This document shows, piece by piece, positions 8,974 through 19,563 of a stretch of 64,000 nucleotides of DNA. The position numbers and the translations under genes were made by a program. Location of the stretch: contig NC_092367.1 in the NCBI RefSeq assembly GCF_030848805.1, positions 15,309,692-15,373,691 on the forward strand, read 5' to 3'. The stretch comes from Temnothorax longispinosus (taxonomy: Eukaryota > Arthropoda > Insecta > Hymenoptera > Formicidae). Within the stretch, counting starts at the first letter, position 1, and each line of letters opens with the position of its first letter. The notes below the pieces were generated by a model. The model was not told where the DNA came from. It saw only the letters and a list, made by a program, of their open reading frames with translations, and did no database searches.

Positions 8974-9246
8974 ATGTGTTGACTTCCTAATACGATATAT
9001 GTATAATTTTATATCCTACGTTTTTATAAATGCATTACATTTTTTAAATGTTTGTGCATTTATTCACCAGTGCAACCTATTCCATCGACATAAAAAGAAT
9101 TTCTTTTCAACTTATTTAACTGCGCGCCGATTATTTGTCGGACTTGAAACACAGTTATTGTTGGAATTAAAACCCTTCCTTCCCCGGAATTAAATCGACT
9201 CAATTTAATTATCTAAAAACTGTAAAGAATTTATTGCAAAAAATAT

Positions 9247-9316
9247 TGCCTCAGGATTCGATCCTGAAACCTCCTTCATTCTGTGAAGGGCGTCGTACCA
9301 ATTCGACTACCGAGGC
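9247..9316 (-). tRNA. tRNA-like sequence, probably a degenerate tRNA
   Basis: On the minus strand the acceptor GCCTCGG is followed by TA, a D-arm GTCG-loop-CGAC with GG in the loop, an anticodon stem CCTTC/GAAGG, and a B-box-like GGATCGAATCC. The A and B boxes are good. The anticodon loop reads ACAGAAT, lacking the near-universal U33. The acceptor stem and T-stem also compete for the same 3' bases, leaving a one-base variable region or an incomplete acceptor. A pseudogene or tRNA-derived element is more likely than a working tRNA, and I do not assign an amino acid. Confidence 0.45.
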
Positions 9317-9732
9317 ATGTGGTAATATTTATCGCAATAACCGGTATGTATATATAAATACTATATATATATTATATATACACAAAAACTAATATAAGAC
9401 TGTCAAAGATCTAAGCTTGGATCGTATGGCTTTTGATTCTAATTTGAATTTCTTTTTAATTGCATATACTGCAATTTTTGATGCTGCAAGCATTTCGGCA
9501 ATGCTGTTTCATATATACATGATATATATAATATATATACATATATCACATATATCAGATAAAAAGAAGCTTTTAGATTTTTAAACGCGATATCCACTCG
9601 CTTAGAATATTATCAAATCGATAAGACGTCAATCAAGTGACGACGTGCGGTCAATAAATGTAGAAGATGGGGACAGGCAATAAATACAGAAGAAATCGTC
9701 ACATCTCTTGTAGTTAAATTGTTAGCGCAATC

Positions 9733-11538
9733 ATGGCCGGACAAATACAATTGACTTTCCTCCTCGTGATTGTAGCGTGTATGGTGCACGGTACGCCTCT
9801 TATAGACGAACAGAATCATATGTAAGTTCGTATTCTCATAATTTTTCATAATTTTATTTGTTATTTGATCGTTTTGTAACCAAATCTTTGCATTGCGTTT
9901 TACAAGGGGGAAGAATTATCTTTCTCGTGTGTCTTTAATGTTGCAGCTTGCAAATAACTTTAAGATAACTGCAAAAAATGGTACACTTTTTCGATTTCTC
10001 AAAAAATAAAACGTAAAGCTTTTATATATGTTATATGTGCACTAAGGAAATTACGTATTACGGTTTCGTTTGAGTGAATTATGAATGAAGCGTCCAAGAA
10101 ACGTACATTTTTGTACTATGCAGTTTTAGTGATGAAATAAGGGCGAATGTTGATAAGACAGTTGATGCTCTATTGCCTGCCATACGTGAGTTCATCCTGA
10201 AAAATGGAATGGATCCTTTACGAATCATCGATCTTTCCGAACATATTTTCCCAAATTTGGTAAGAATAAAACTAACAATGAAACCTTTATCCCCCGGATT
10301 TGTAAAATTTTATAGAGAAAGTAAACTGATGATGACTATGATAGATCGAAATTTATCTTTATAAGATACCAAAATGACAGATAAGGCCTATTAATACGTC
10401 TCATTCCGATCATATTTCGAAATAATACTTTTAGCCTGGGAAACTCAAGGGAAGCGTCGACCTCAAGAAAGGGTGGGTGCAAAACTTATCGCTCATAAAA
10501 CGCACCAGCCACGTAGATGTGATATACAAGCCCAAACAATTGACGTTGGATATGAACTTGGGATTTGACGTTATGGACGTAAGCACAAGACGTGATACTA
10601 GAATTAATATTAAATGTATTAAAGCACTGCAATTTACAGAACGAATATATCTTAACTTACATTTATGTAATTTTCAGTTCAACTACGAATATGATCTGAA
10701 GTATTTACTATATAATAGACAGGGCGATGTATATGGTCGTTTTTACAAACTTGATGTCAACGTCGTGATGATGATCGATCTGAATGAATACCAGTTGATC
10801 CTCCACTCTATCGAATTTTCTAAAGTCGGGTAAATATTGCTTTTTGTATTCTTATTATTCGCCTGTCGTGCATAAAAGACGCGTAGGGACTTTGCGCGAT
10901 CACGTAAATCAGCGCGGCATCAAATATTTATCAATTTTTGGTATCAAGTTGTTTTTGTAACGGCGTATTGAACAGGTGAGCAGTAGCGAAACAATATAGA
11001 TAATAATCACAGTCTGACTGAAATAACTGATAAGAGTGATAAGTGTCAATCGTAATCGAGAAACGACAATGATCATCTTGTAAACAATTCTAATCGAACT
11101 TTTATCGTAGTTTTTTTAAAGATATACTTCACTGATTTTCTAATTTTGTTATCAGCACTTGTAAATACTATTTGTTTTACTGGTTGTTAGGAAATATTGA
11201 TCTAAACTCTTGACTTTATTCGCAAGTTTATCTTACGATTTAACAAAAGTATCATAGGCTTTCGCGAATTTTATTCGTTTGACAGTCTCTTTACTTTCCT
11301 TTTTATTTTCATCTTTCGCAGGAAATACGACATAAAATTCGAGGGCCATCTTTTGGATCCTCTTGTGAACATCTTGTCTAAAATAATCACAGTGGTTTTC
11401 CGAGGTTACGTATTACCGGTCATTGAGGAGTATTCCATGACGATCTTTGGTGCGACAGTTAATGAGTGGAACACAAAGATTCCACGGGCAAATCGCAAGG
11501 AAATAATAGACGAATTGTTCCATATTGCGGAAATGTAA
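9733..11538 (+). CDS. Group-7 allergen-like secreted lipid-binding protein
   Basis: Five exons join in phase: 9733-9821, 10130-10259, 10435-10578, 10678-10829 and 11322-11538, each bounded by GT and AG. They give 243 residues. Residues 1-20 (MAGQIQLTFLLVIVACMVHG) form a signal peptide. The mature part has the pattern of the Grp7_allergen family (mite Der p 7 type): an N-terminal amphipathic helix (DEIRANVDKTVDALLPAIRE), a DPLRIIDLS segment, LKGSVDLKKGWVQNLSLIKR, and a C-terminal LLDPLVNILSKIITVVF helix. These proteins adopt a half-TULIP fold related to takeout/JHBP and BPI proteins, and probably bind lipids extracellularly. The mature chain has no cysteine, unlike takeout proteins. All frames and splice sites are intact, so it looks functional. 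Dead last-exon copies of a relative lie upstream at 7.9-9.0 kb. Confidence 0.8.
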
Positions 11539-11780
11539 CTTTATTAATCCTTATTGTTCTATATAGAATATTTGTTACTTTGCATTACAAAAATATAAGT
11601 CAATTATGCTTAAATCTTTGAATTTTTTTACAAATGGATATTATCACCGATCGATTCGCATTTCATTGTACAAAGTAATTAATTCAATTGCTTCATAAAA
11701 TTGGTTTTGAAGATGTGTTTCTTGTTTAATCAACTGGCTTATCGATGTGACGTATCCTCACAAGTACATACATTCTTTTT

Positions 11781-11786
11781 AATAAA
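11781..11786 (+). promoter_or_regulatory. Polyadenylation signal AATAAA
   Basis: A canonical hexamer about 240 bases after the stop of the group-7-allergen-like gene, and the nearest AATAAA in the 3' flank. Confidence 0.5.
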
Positions 11787-12949
11787 AGAAAGACATTAAT
11801 TATTTTTATCATTCAACAATACTACAACACTTGGACGATAATAGTTGCAAAATATCAAGAGACACGGTAGTGTCTCGCGCCAAGTACACGCGAAGCGAGA
11901 CCGCAGACTCTTTTACGCGAACGCACGAGTTGCGAGTACCCGAAATTTTAAGATCTCAATAACCAGTAAACGGATCCAGTTCTAAGTAGGCTTGATCGAT
12001 ATCTTGGGGTCGATTTATGTAATCAGAGTGTTTTTATTTTTCCGCTACGTGTTCTACGAGCGGAGATATTACGGTGAAAGTATAATAATCTTTGATAAAC
12101 GATAGTTAATATAGATAAAAAATAGATAAGCTATCTATTTTTACTCGATAATAATATAATTATCAATAATTAAGACAGAGCACCGCGTAAAATTCACAGA
12201 GTGCTAAAAAACCATTTCGTGAGGTGTACCGTGTTCATATAAGCGACGGCAAACTACGGTAGTTTCGATGAGCAAACGGCGAGTAGTCAAACTGTCTAAA
12301 GCGACGATCAATATGCATTACTTACAACATTGTTAAGCCATAACTTTGCGCGCACTCCTGCCGCTTAATCTTATTAAACTTAGCCAGGTTTCCCGGGCAC
12401 GTCGCGTCTTGGCGCCGTTCGTTGTTTCGGTCGCGAACGGCGATAGCGCAATCTGCATAGAGATAGCTCCATGAAAGTCCACGGGGGGTGGTCTCCGGGG
12501 ATATCGCGAGAGGCGCACGCGGTAATCTTGCTTATACATACAACATTGCGGATATCGCGAGCACGAACCGCCGATCGATAGTGCCGGCCGATTGTAATAC
12601 TAATATTATGTGTACCTCATTCTGTCCATCCCACCATTTATGCCCACCCGAATACCTTTATTGATTTATCCCTTCTAATCTCGAGCTTCATCGGACTTTG
12701 CTTAAGATAACCCAGAGTTCTAATAGAAACCAATTTGTTAGTATAGTAAAGAGCGGCGAATAGTTAAATAGAATGTGTTACTTATTAGATTATACTTGGC
12801 GTTATCACCTTACTTTTGTCATTAATTAATAAAAGGAATTAATTTAATATCACAAGAGCTAAAGCTTAATGGCATTGCCTTTCCCCTAGTGAACATTACG
12901 CGTTAATACGCACATGCGGCGCTGGTTGCCTGTTACCAGGTGTATCTAG
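11787..12949. other. Intergenic; composition changes to CpG-rich
   Basis: No gene is seen. At about 11.87 kb the sequence changes from AT-rich, CpG-poor to CpG-containing. A perfect short palindrome GAGACACGGTAGTGTCTC lies at 11869-11886. The segment 12333-12600 is GC-rich and promoter-like, but no associated exon is evident. Confidence 0.5.
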
Positions 12950-13666
12950 ATGCAAAGACTCCCTATTTGCTTATATAAATTAATTAACATTCGTAACCTG
13001 CATAATCAATGTACACGTGTGTTACAAAAACAACATTTGCAAATGCAAATTTACACAACATTCATAGCGAATGCAGGAGAATTAAAGCATTTATGCTTCG
13101 CACGAAATCTTTTTATTCGAATTCAACTACGTTTGCACGTGATTTTTTTTGTACAAAATTATACAATATTTTTATCTAATTGTTATTATATAAATAATAT
13201 CTATAGATTGTATAAACTTGCACGACATGAGTACGTTACGAATCCCCACTCTCGCAAGTTCGATTTTTCTACTTTGCTCGAGACTCGAGACAGTCCGCAA
13301 TATTTCAACTGTCGGGAGGACGAATCGCGCGACTCATGGCGGAATCGCGTGCTTGCATTATCCACGATGATGCCGAGCAGGCATACCTATATCCGGCTTG
13401 TGCCGCACATACTGGATCAGATACTCAATATAGAGAGAACCGAGAGAAAGCCGCGCTATATTGTCCGTCTATGCGCACCTAGTATCCAACATCCCTGCCT
13501 ATTATTGATCGTGATACCTGCATGCCGAAGGATTATGAACCACATTGTTGCGCTCAGATACATATCTCTGATGCACCTCGGCAAAACTGACTCGTCGTAT
13601 TTACTCGGCGGATTTACCGGAAGCTGTCGTAATGCTGATTTCCCAATTGTCTCGATCATTGAATGA
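12950..13666 (+). CDS. Long open frame, 238 codons, unrecognised
   Basis: An ATG-to-TGA frame uninterrupted for 717 bases in moderately AT-rich DNA is longer than expected by chance. It begins MQRLPICLYKLINIRNLHNQ and has no signal peptide, domain or repeat that I recognise. The composition (many I, L, R, N, Y, H, C) resembles translated non-coding DNA, and the second half also has an antisense open frame. No promoter, intron or poly(A) signal clearly belongs to it. I regard it as probably non-coding, but worth a transcript check. Confidence 0.15.
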   Translation: MQRLPICLYKLINIRNLHNQCTRVLQKQHLQMQIYTTFIANAGELKHLCFARNLFIRIQLRLHVIFFVQNYTIFLSNCYYINNIYRLYKLARHEYVTNPHSRKFDFSTLLETRDSPQYFNCREDESRDSWRNRVLALSTMMPSRHTYIRLVPHILDQILNIERTERKPRYIVRLCAPSIQHPCLLLIVIPACRRIMNHIVALRYISLMHLGKTDSSYLLGGFTGSCRNADFPIVSIIE

Positions 13667-15150
13667 TGTTGAAATGATCTTCCGAGTGCGAGACTTAGTT
13701 AATTAAATTAGTCACAGATTCATTATCGATGACGAAATTATAAAATTGAAATAAATTATAAAATTTGCAAGACTCGATAGCGATCTTTTCAGATAATAAA
13801 AAAAATTTACGTATATAAGAAATTAACTCGGAAATTACTACATATATATAAGTTCGAGAAATACTTTAAGCTAATGCTCGATCTTTTTACGATGCAATTT
13901 ATTTACCGTCTCTTTTAGATACTAGTTTTCAGGGGACAAGGGGTGACTTTAGCTCTAAAATCTCTAGTGCATACTCCGTTTCAATTTCTGTACCCACATC
14001 AGTCTGACGCGGTATTATTAATCCGAAATGTGTTTCGCGGCGGGGGAACAACGGCAGATGTAACTAACGGGGATTTTCTCTTTTCCACCTTTGTCTCTTT
14101 GTATTTGCCGACCGGGCAGGAACTGATATGAGACACACGCCGACATATTACTTCAACTTGGGCGCTGATTAGCAGGCGGCGCGACGACGGGTGCATGTGC
14201 ATATGCGGAGAAACGCGGGAAATGCGGCGAAACGGAGATAAAGGCTCGGGCGAGACCGTTGTTGGGATTATACGGAGCGAAGATAAGCGCGCGGTCAAAT
14301 TGTACGCGACGCTCTCGGTGAAAACGCTGATTTCGGAGGAAATTAATTTTCTTCGAACTCTCTCTCTCGCGTTCGAAACATAATTTCCTCCGAATTCGCT
14401 CGTATGGCGGACGTGAATAAAATTGATTTCGTACGCCGGATTGCGGCGAATATCGGAGATATCTCTCTCGCGAAAATGTTTTTTTTAAATCAATCTGCGC
14501 GCTGCATTATGTATTACGTTTTTTTTTTCTAGATTGTAGTTATCCTTGATTCTACGAATTTGCATATATTGGTTTTACAACCTTTATGATGCCCACGTTC
14601 TTCAGCAAATTTTCAGTAACACAGTCTCTCGAATGTTACAAGTTTCTCGTTTTACGATTATTCGCGCGATTTCGCAGAGTCCTTTACTTCGGCAGATCCT
14701 TGAATACATCCCGGCTGAAGCGACTATTAATAGAAATGCGAATCACGAAGCGGGATCGTATGGGGGCAAGGTTGTTGCTAAAGGAGCGCCGTCGCGGCGT
14801 CGTCTTGACTTCGCGAAGTCGGTCGCGCGAGTACATGCCTATTAATAAACAAAATTAGTCGTATTTGCACAGATGCAATGCTGCGGAGCACACGTAGCGT
14901 CGCATGATACCTTCACTTGATCCAATGGGACGTGACAGTTTGATCGGAGTATCCGATATACCTAAGTGGTCGCGTTAATAACGGTCGAGATGTTAATCTG
15001 CAACATTCTAACGATAATTTAATTAGCAAATTGAAAAATACCGGCCTATCTTCAATCTTATCTATACCGCCTATAAACGTTATTAAGAATTTATAATTAT
15101 ACAAGTTTCGACTTCAGTTCCCGTTACGAAATAGCTCAAGCCTTGTAATG
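13667..15150. other. Intergenic, no gene seen
   Basis: Mixed composition with several overlapping short open frames on both strands in the CpG-rich part (14.0-14.9 kb). These look like composition artefacts. No RNA gene or repeat is recognised. Confidence 0.45.
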
Positions 15151-15300
15151 TTTCCTTCCGACGCGCTGCGACTTCGCGTCCGTATCGATTTTCCTTCTCG
15201 GTCCTGAAATCACGGCCGAGAGAGATTCCAGCCGAATTGCGGGCTTGATGCTGGACATCGCGCGGCTCGCCACGGCCCATGTTCGAGGCCGAGGCCGACC

Positions 15301-15340
15301 GAGTGGTGCCGAGCCGAGTCGAGCAGAGCCGAGCGGAGAC
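15301..15340. repeat. Degenerate GAGCC/GAGTC repeats, block 1
   Basis: Consecutive imperfect pentamers of the type GAGCC, GAGTC, GAGCA and GAGCG form a purine-rich array in the CpG island. Confidence 0.6.
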
Positions 15341-16280
15341 AAGCTTAACGAGCGGACGACGATGAGCGCGTTCGTTTCGACGCGACGCGACGCGGCGCGG
15401 CGCGGCTACGCGCGGAGCGGCGGAGCCGCGATAAAGCTGACGAGCAGAGCGGATGCGCCGCTTCGCAGCGGGTGACGCGACTGCAGCTGCACGCCCATTC
15501 AGTAGCGGACACGCATTAAACGCCAAGGCGCATTTCGTTTTCGGCGTACAAACGTTTCGCTCGTCCGAAGCGAGAAGCTCCTCTGGCTTCTCGTTCGTCG
15601 AAAAAAAAATATTGCTTGATCGAGTATTGAAACGCTATTAAATTTGTGGGTTTTAAAAAATAATCAATAACACGCTCCAAAGTTGCGGAGCTTATCCTAA
15701 TTTAATAACGGATTCTAAGTTACGCTTCAAATACATAACGAGCGAAAAAAAAGGTCCGGAGAAAAAAACGACAGGGAAAAGAACTATTCTCCTGGGAAAT
15801 AAAAAGCTCTTATTCTCAATAGAAACGAGAGTAATTTCCTTTTCATTGAAGTTGCGGGAGCTGTAAGATTAAGAATTAGCGGTTAGAGAAGATGGCTTTG
15901 CCGTTAGGGGGTTGATGAATCGTCGGTCGACGACTCTCCCGACCGGCAACATATGTACATTTTATTTCCATACAACGCTGTCCGCGCAAGTAGGTCTCGG
16001 CCGCTTTCGTCGCGTTGCGTACAATTCCGCGAATACTCCAATTAGCGTTTCTCCTCCGATACTCCCAATCCGCTTCGGGATTCGGGACTCGCGGGTGCGC
16101 GCGTACCTCCGCCCCTGCTCTCGCTCCTCCGAGCCGGTGGTGGTTTACTCGCTCGGCGTCAGCCCGCTTCTCTCCACCCGCCCCCTTTACCAACGCGCGG
16201 GGCCTCTCTGTCTGTCGCGCGCGCGAGGCAGCGCGTCGTCCGCGTCGCGCGCGCGGAGCCGCGCGGAGACGCCGCGCGCT

Positions 16281-16355
16281 GAGTCGAATCGAGTCGGGTC
16301 GAGCCGCGCCGAGCGGTGCCGAGCGGGACCGAGCGCCGGGGTCGAGCGGAGCCGA
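16281..16355. repeat. Degenerate GAGYC/G repeats, block 2
   Basis: About fifteen imperfect units of the same pentamer type (GAGTC, GAATC, GGGTC, GAGCC, GAGCG) as at 15.3 kb, 400 bases upstream of the likely start codon. Confidence 0.6.
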
Positions 16356-16740
16356 AGGCTCCCGCGGTGGTCGCCGCGTCGTCGCGACGCGCGCGAGTAG
16401 CACCACACCGCCGGAGCGTGTGTGTGCGTTGCGTGCGTGCGCGCTCTCTGTCCGCTTACTACTCGCTCCGTTCCTCCTCGCTCGTACTCTCCTCTGCCCG
16501 GTCGTAGGGAGCAGGAGGCCAGCGCAGGCCAGCGCGAGAGAGTTGTTATCGTCCTCGTGCGTGCGCGCCCGCGCGCGTGTCTCATCAGCGTCAGCAGCCC
16601 TAAAACGTCAGCCGCCACGGTCATCGTCGTCGTCGTCGTCAAAAACGTTGCTCCGTCGTCGTTATCTTCGTTTTTTGGCCCGAGGTCTCGTTTAGTCGCG
16701 TGTGTACGCCGCGTCCTTCCCGACTGGCCCGCGCGCGTGC

Positions 16741-19563
16741 ATGGACGACACGCGCGCACGAGCCGACGAGGATATCATAGCCCTGGATTCGTCCCGCTTA
16801 CGCTCGTCCGCTCGGCTCGGCTCCGCCGCGAGCATCGCCGCCGCCGCCGCCGTCACTGCCACCGCTGCCGCCGTCGCTACTACCACCACCTCCGCCACCT
16901 CCTCGGCCGCCGCCGCCACCTGCCGCGTCGCGAGACGCAAGAGGAAGAAGAGGAGGCGTCAGCGACTCGCTACGAGCAACGACGACGTGCCCGGCGTCGC
17001 TACCACGTCGACTGGTAACGCCGTCGTAGCCGAGGATCCCGTCGCGACCGCCGCCGCCGACGACGCCGTCGTCATCCTCGAGCCTGACGCTGACGCCGAC
17101 ACCGACGCCGTCGCGAACGCAGCCACCGGGGAGACAGACCCAGCGGCGGCGCGGGTCGATAAACTGAGGAGCCGCCTCCTCGGCGAGCAGCAGACCGCGG
17201 CCGGCGGCGGCGGGGAGGGCCAGCAGCAGCAGCTACGCGTCGGAGGAAGCGGCACGCGCGCGGCGGCCGCCTCCTCCGTCGGCACCGCCGGCGTGACGCA
17301 TCTCAACCGACGCGCCGGCAAGCGCTCGCCGAGGCGATGCAACGCCGGCGGGCGTAGGAGCGCGTTGACGATGGACCTACAGCGGCTGATCAACGAGGTG
17401 CACGCGAGGCCCGCGATCTGGGACCAGAAGAACGTCAACTACCACAACCGCGACGTCATACTGAAGATGTGGCGGGAGATCGCGAGGGCATGCGAGGTGT
17501 CGAGTGAGTATAGGGACACCCGGGTTCCCCCCCGGGTTCCCGTCCCCGCCGTCCCCGGCCCCGCGATCGACGGACGATGCTCTCCTCCTCCCCGCGAATT
17601 CACGGATATCCCTGCGACCTGCGTTACGCGATACGTTTGCGTTTGCGTACATGTTGCCACGCACGTGCACGTGTGGGTGGTTGCTGGTTGCTGGCGAGAT
17701 TGGTTGGTCGCTCGACGGGTGGGTGGGATACGCTGGGTACGAGCGGTACGAGTCGATTGGTCGCCAGGTCTGTACTCTGTACAATGTATGATCGTACGAG
17801 CTCCGCGACCCTGAGGTCGTTCGACATATCTCGGTATGCGTAATGCGTAAATGCGAAACACGAATCGAGACGAAGGCGGACGAAATCGAGGAGGATAGGG
17901 AGAGAAAGCGAGAGAGGCGTCGGTAAAGATGAAGAGTCGAGCGGGTTTCGCGATCGCGGAGCCGGGCGCGGCGCGGCGGCCGAACGCGAGCGCGGACCGC
18001 TCGCTGGAACCGCTCACCGCTCCGCTCGTCCGGAAGGTCGATAGCTTGCGAAAGGAGAGATAGGCTGCTAGTTCGCGCGGATCTCCGCCAGGTTGCACGC
18101 CGATGCCGCGGGATACGCGCGACGGGTTGGCGCGGGTTTCCTTCTTTTTTTTTTCCTTCGCGAGCGTGTTTACGAGTTACGACACGATTGCTCGCGGTAG
18201 CACGTGCGCGCGGAACGCTAACACGCCTGTCACAACGAGCGAAAGTAATGCCGATCGTAGGATAATAGTCTGGGAGAGAGAGATGCTTCCCTTAATGCTG
18301 AAATGATTAAAATAATTAAAAAAAATAAGTCGAACTTGATTGATCCCTCGTTAACAAATATCTATCATTCTAATTGGTTACGAATAGAAACTTGGCAATT
18401 TCAATTCTTTCATGTATTCACTTAAGCGTCGTCTACAATGGCAGCAGGAGTATACAGTAAGACGTAAGCAATAAGTTATTGACTAATGGGATTTTTGCAA
18501 TTCAAGAATAATCGACTATGGTTGGTCAATAGCTTACTGCTTACGTCTTACTGTATACTCCTGCTGCCATTGTAGACGACGCTTAAATATGATTTTTACT
18601 CCAACATCGCGTCGCTAAATTGGAGAAAAGTTTAACGAGTGCCTATCTGCTAAATTAGCTTTCGAGGTTTCGGAGTAGGTTAACGATCATTCGTCAACGA
18701 TCGTTCCAAGTTTCGCACGTAAAGACGTGGCCCATCGCTCTGTTCCAGCGGATGTCGCCAAGTCCAAATGGAAACACCTGCGTGACAACTTTCGGAACGA
18801 GCTGAAAAAGACCTATCGGGGCAAGTGCGACGGTATCGGCGGCACCGAGCACGACTCCAAGTGGGTCTGGTTCAAGAGCTTGTTCTTCCTGCGGGACCAA
18901 ATGAACTCGAGGGTGATCGGCTGCGCTCTGTCGCAGAACTGCGTGGGCGCGACGGTCGGTATGCGCTCGTCGCCGGACGGCACGCAGATCGAGCCGCAAA
19001 TCGATATTCTCGAGGGCCACGAGGAGACGCAGTTCGACGACCTGGACGGTGACTCCTGTCAGTCGTTGCTGTCCAACGATGACGGCCTGCATCAGGTGAT
19101 GCCGCCGCCGAAGATGAACAAGATGATAATCGGTCGGAAGCGGGCGCTGATGGACGCCCTCGAAAACGATTACGGCGTGGAGGTGGATCGAAAGCGGTAC
19201 GAGTCGCTGCAGAAGAGACTGGCGATCGGCGCCGAGGACGAAGACGATACCTATCACTTCCTCATGAGCGTGCGAAATCCCCTGAGGAGCCTGCCGCTCG
19301 ACCGGCAGATGTTCGTACGTCTCAAGATTCAGGAGTTGGTCTACAACGAGATCAACTCGCAGAATCAGCAGCAGCAGCAGCAGCAGAACGCGAGCCGCGG
19401 GGTCTACGACGCTTCCTCGCAGGGCCAAGATGTGAAACCCCCCCGCGCCGGTAACGGCGGCAACGGCGTCGTCGGTGGCGACGTCAGCGACATGTCGAAT
19501 CCGGCGTCGTTGCTGCAGAACTGCACGCCCGAGGGCTCCGGCGATGACGCCTTCTTCGGCTGA
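16741..19563 (+). CDS. MADF-BESS domain transcriptional regulator
   Basis: Two exons, 16741-17503 and 18749-19563, join in phase 1 (TCG A|CG GAT) across a 1245-bp GT-AG intron and give 525 residues. The MADF domain (residues about 211-313; MDLQRLINEVHARPAIWDQK, then the conserved SKWKHLRDNFR and WVWFKSLFFL) is a Myb/SANT-like DNA-binding domain, here split by the intron. A BESS motif lies at about 418-455 (DDTYHFLMSVRNPLRSLPLD and following); BESS motifs mediate contacts with other proteins or themselves. The pair defines Adf-1-like nuclear regulators of insects. The N-terminal 210 residues are alanine/threonine-rich low complexity with a basic run RRKRKKRRRQR that may act as a nuclear signal, and a polyglutamine run follows the BESS. 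The first in-frame ATG is 16741; ATG at 17371, directly before the MADF, would give 315 residues and is a serious alternative. Confidence 0.85.
18426..18582. mobile_element. Hairpin MITE in the MADF-BESS intron
   Basis: A 157-bp element whose ends (GCGTCGTCTACAATGGCAGC) are perfect inverted repeats of nearly 60 bp around a short loop of about 40 bp. It is flanked on both sides by TTAA (18422-18425 and 18583-18586), consistent with a TTAA target duplication of piggyBac-type transposition, though TWA-type (PIF/Harbinger) insertion cannot be excluded. It has no coding capacity. Near-perfect arms suggest recent insertion. Confidence 0.8.

Larger units (their letters stand above)
7757..9105. repeat. 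Foldback 6: 1.35-kb inverted duplication
   Basis: The left arm (about 7757-8317) and right arm (about 8549-9105) are reverse complements over about 555 bp, separated by a unique spacer of about 230 bp. By eye more than nine positions in ten match. Differences are scattered substitutions and a few small indels, so the copies are real and fairly young. Each arm holds the same intron end plus last exon of a group-7-allergen-like gene, ends facing outward, both inactivated. The intact relative begins about 630 bp to the right. A transcript through the unit would fold into a very long hairpin. Confidence 0.9.
15150..17600 (+). promoter_or_regulatory. CpG island / promoter region of the MADF-BESS gene
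   Basis: About 2.4 kb of very GC- and CpG-rich DNA surrounds the first exon of the MADF-BESS gene. Open frames occur on both strands throughout, as expected from few TA-containing words. It contains two blocks of degenerate GAGYC pentamer repeats (15301-15340 and 16281-16355). The transcription start cannot be fixed from sequence alone; it presumably lies between 16.0 and 16.74 kb. Confidence 0.55.

Noticed and set aside
16015..18098. Many long open frames on both strands around the CpG island, up to 219 codons on the minus strand
   Set aside because: They follow from extreme GC content, overlap one another in all frames and have arginine/alanine/serine-rich nonsense composition; only the frame leading into the MADF domain is supported.
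18694..19428. Minus-strand open frame of 244 codons over the MADF-BESS second exon
   Set aside because: It is the antisense shadow of the well-supported plus-strand exon and shows no domain.
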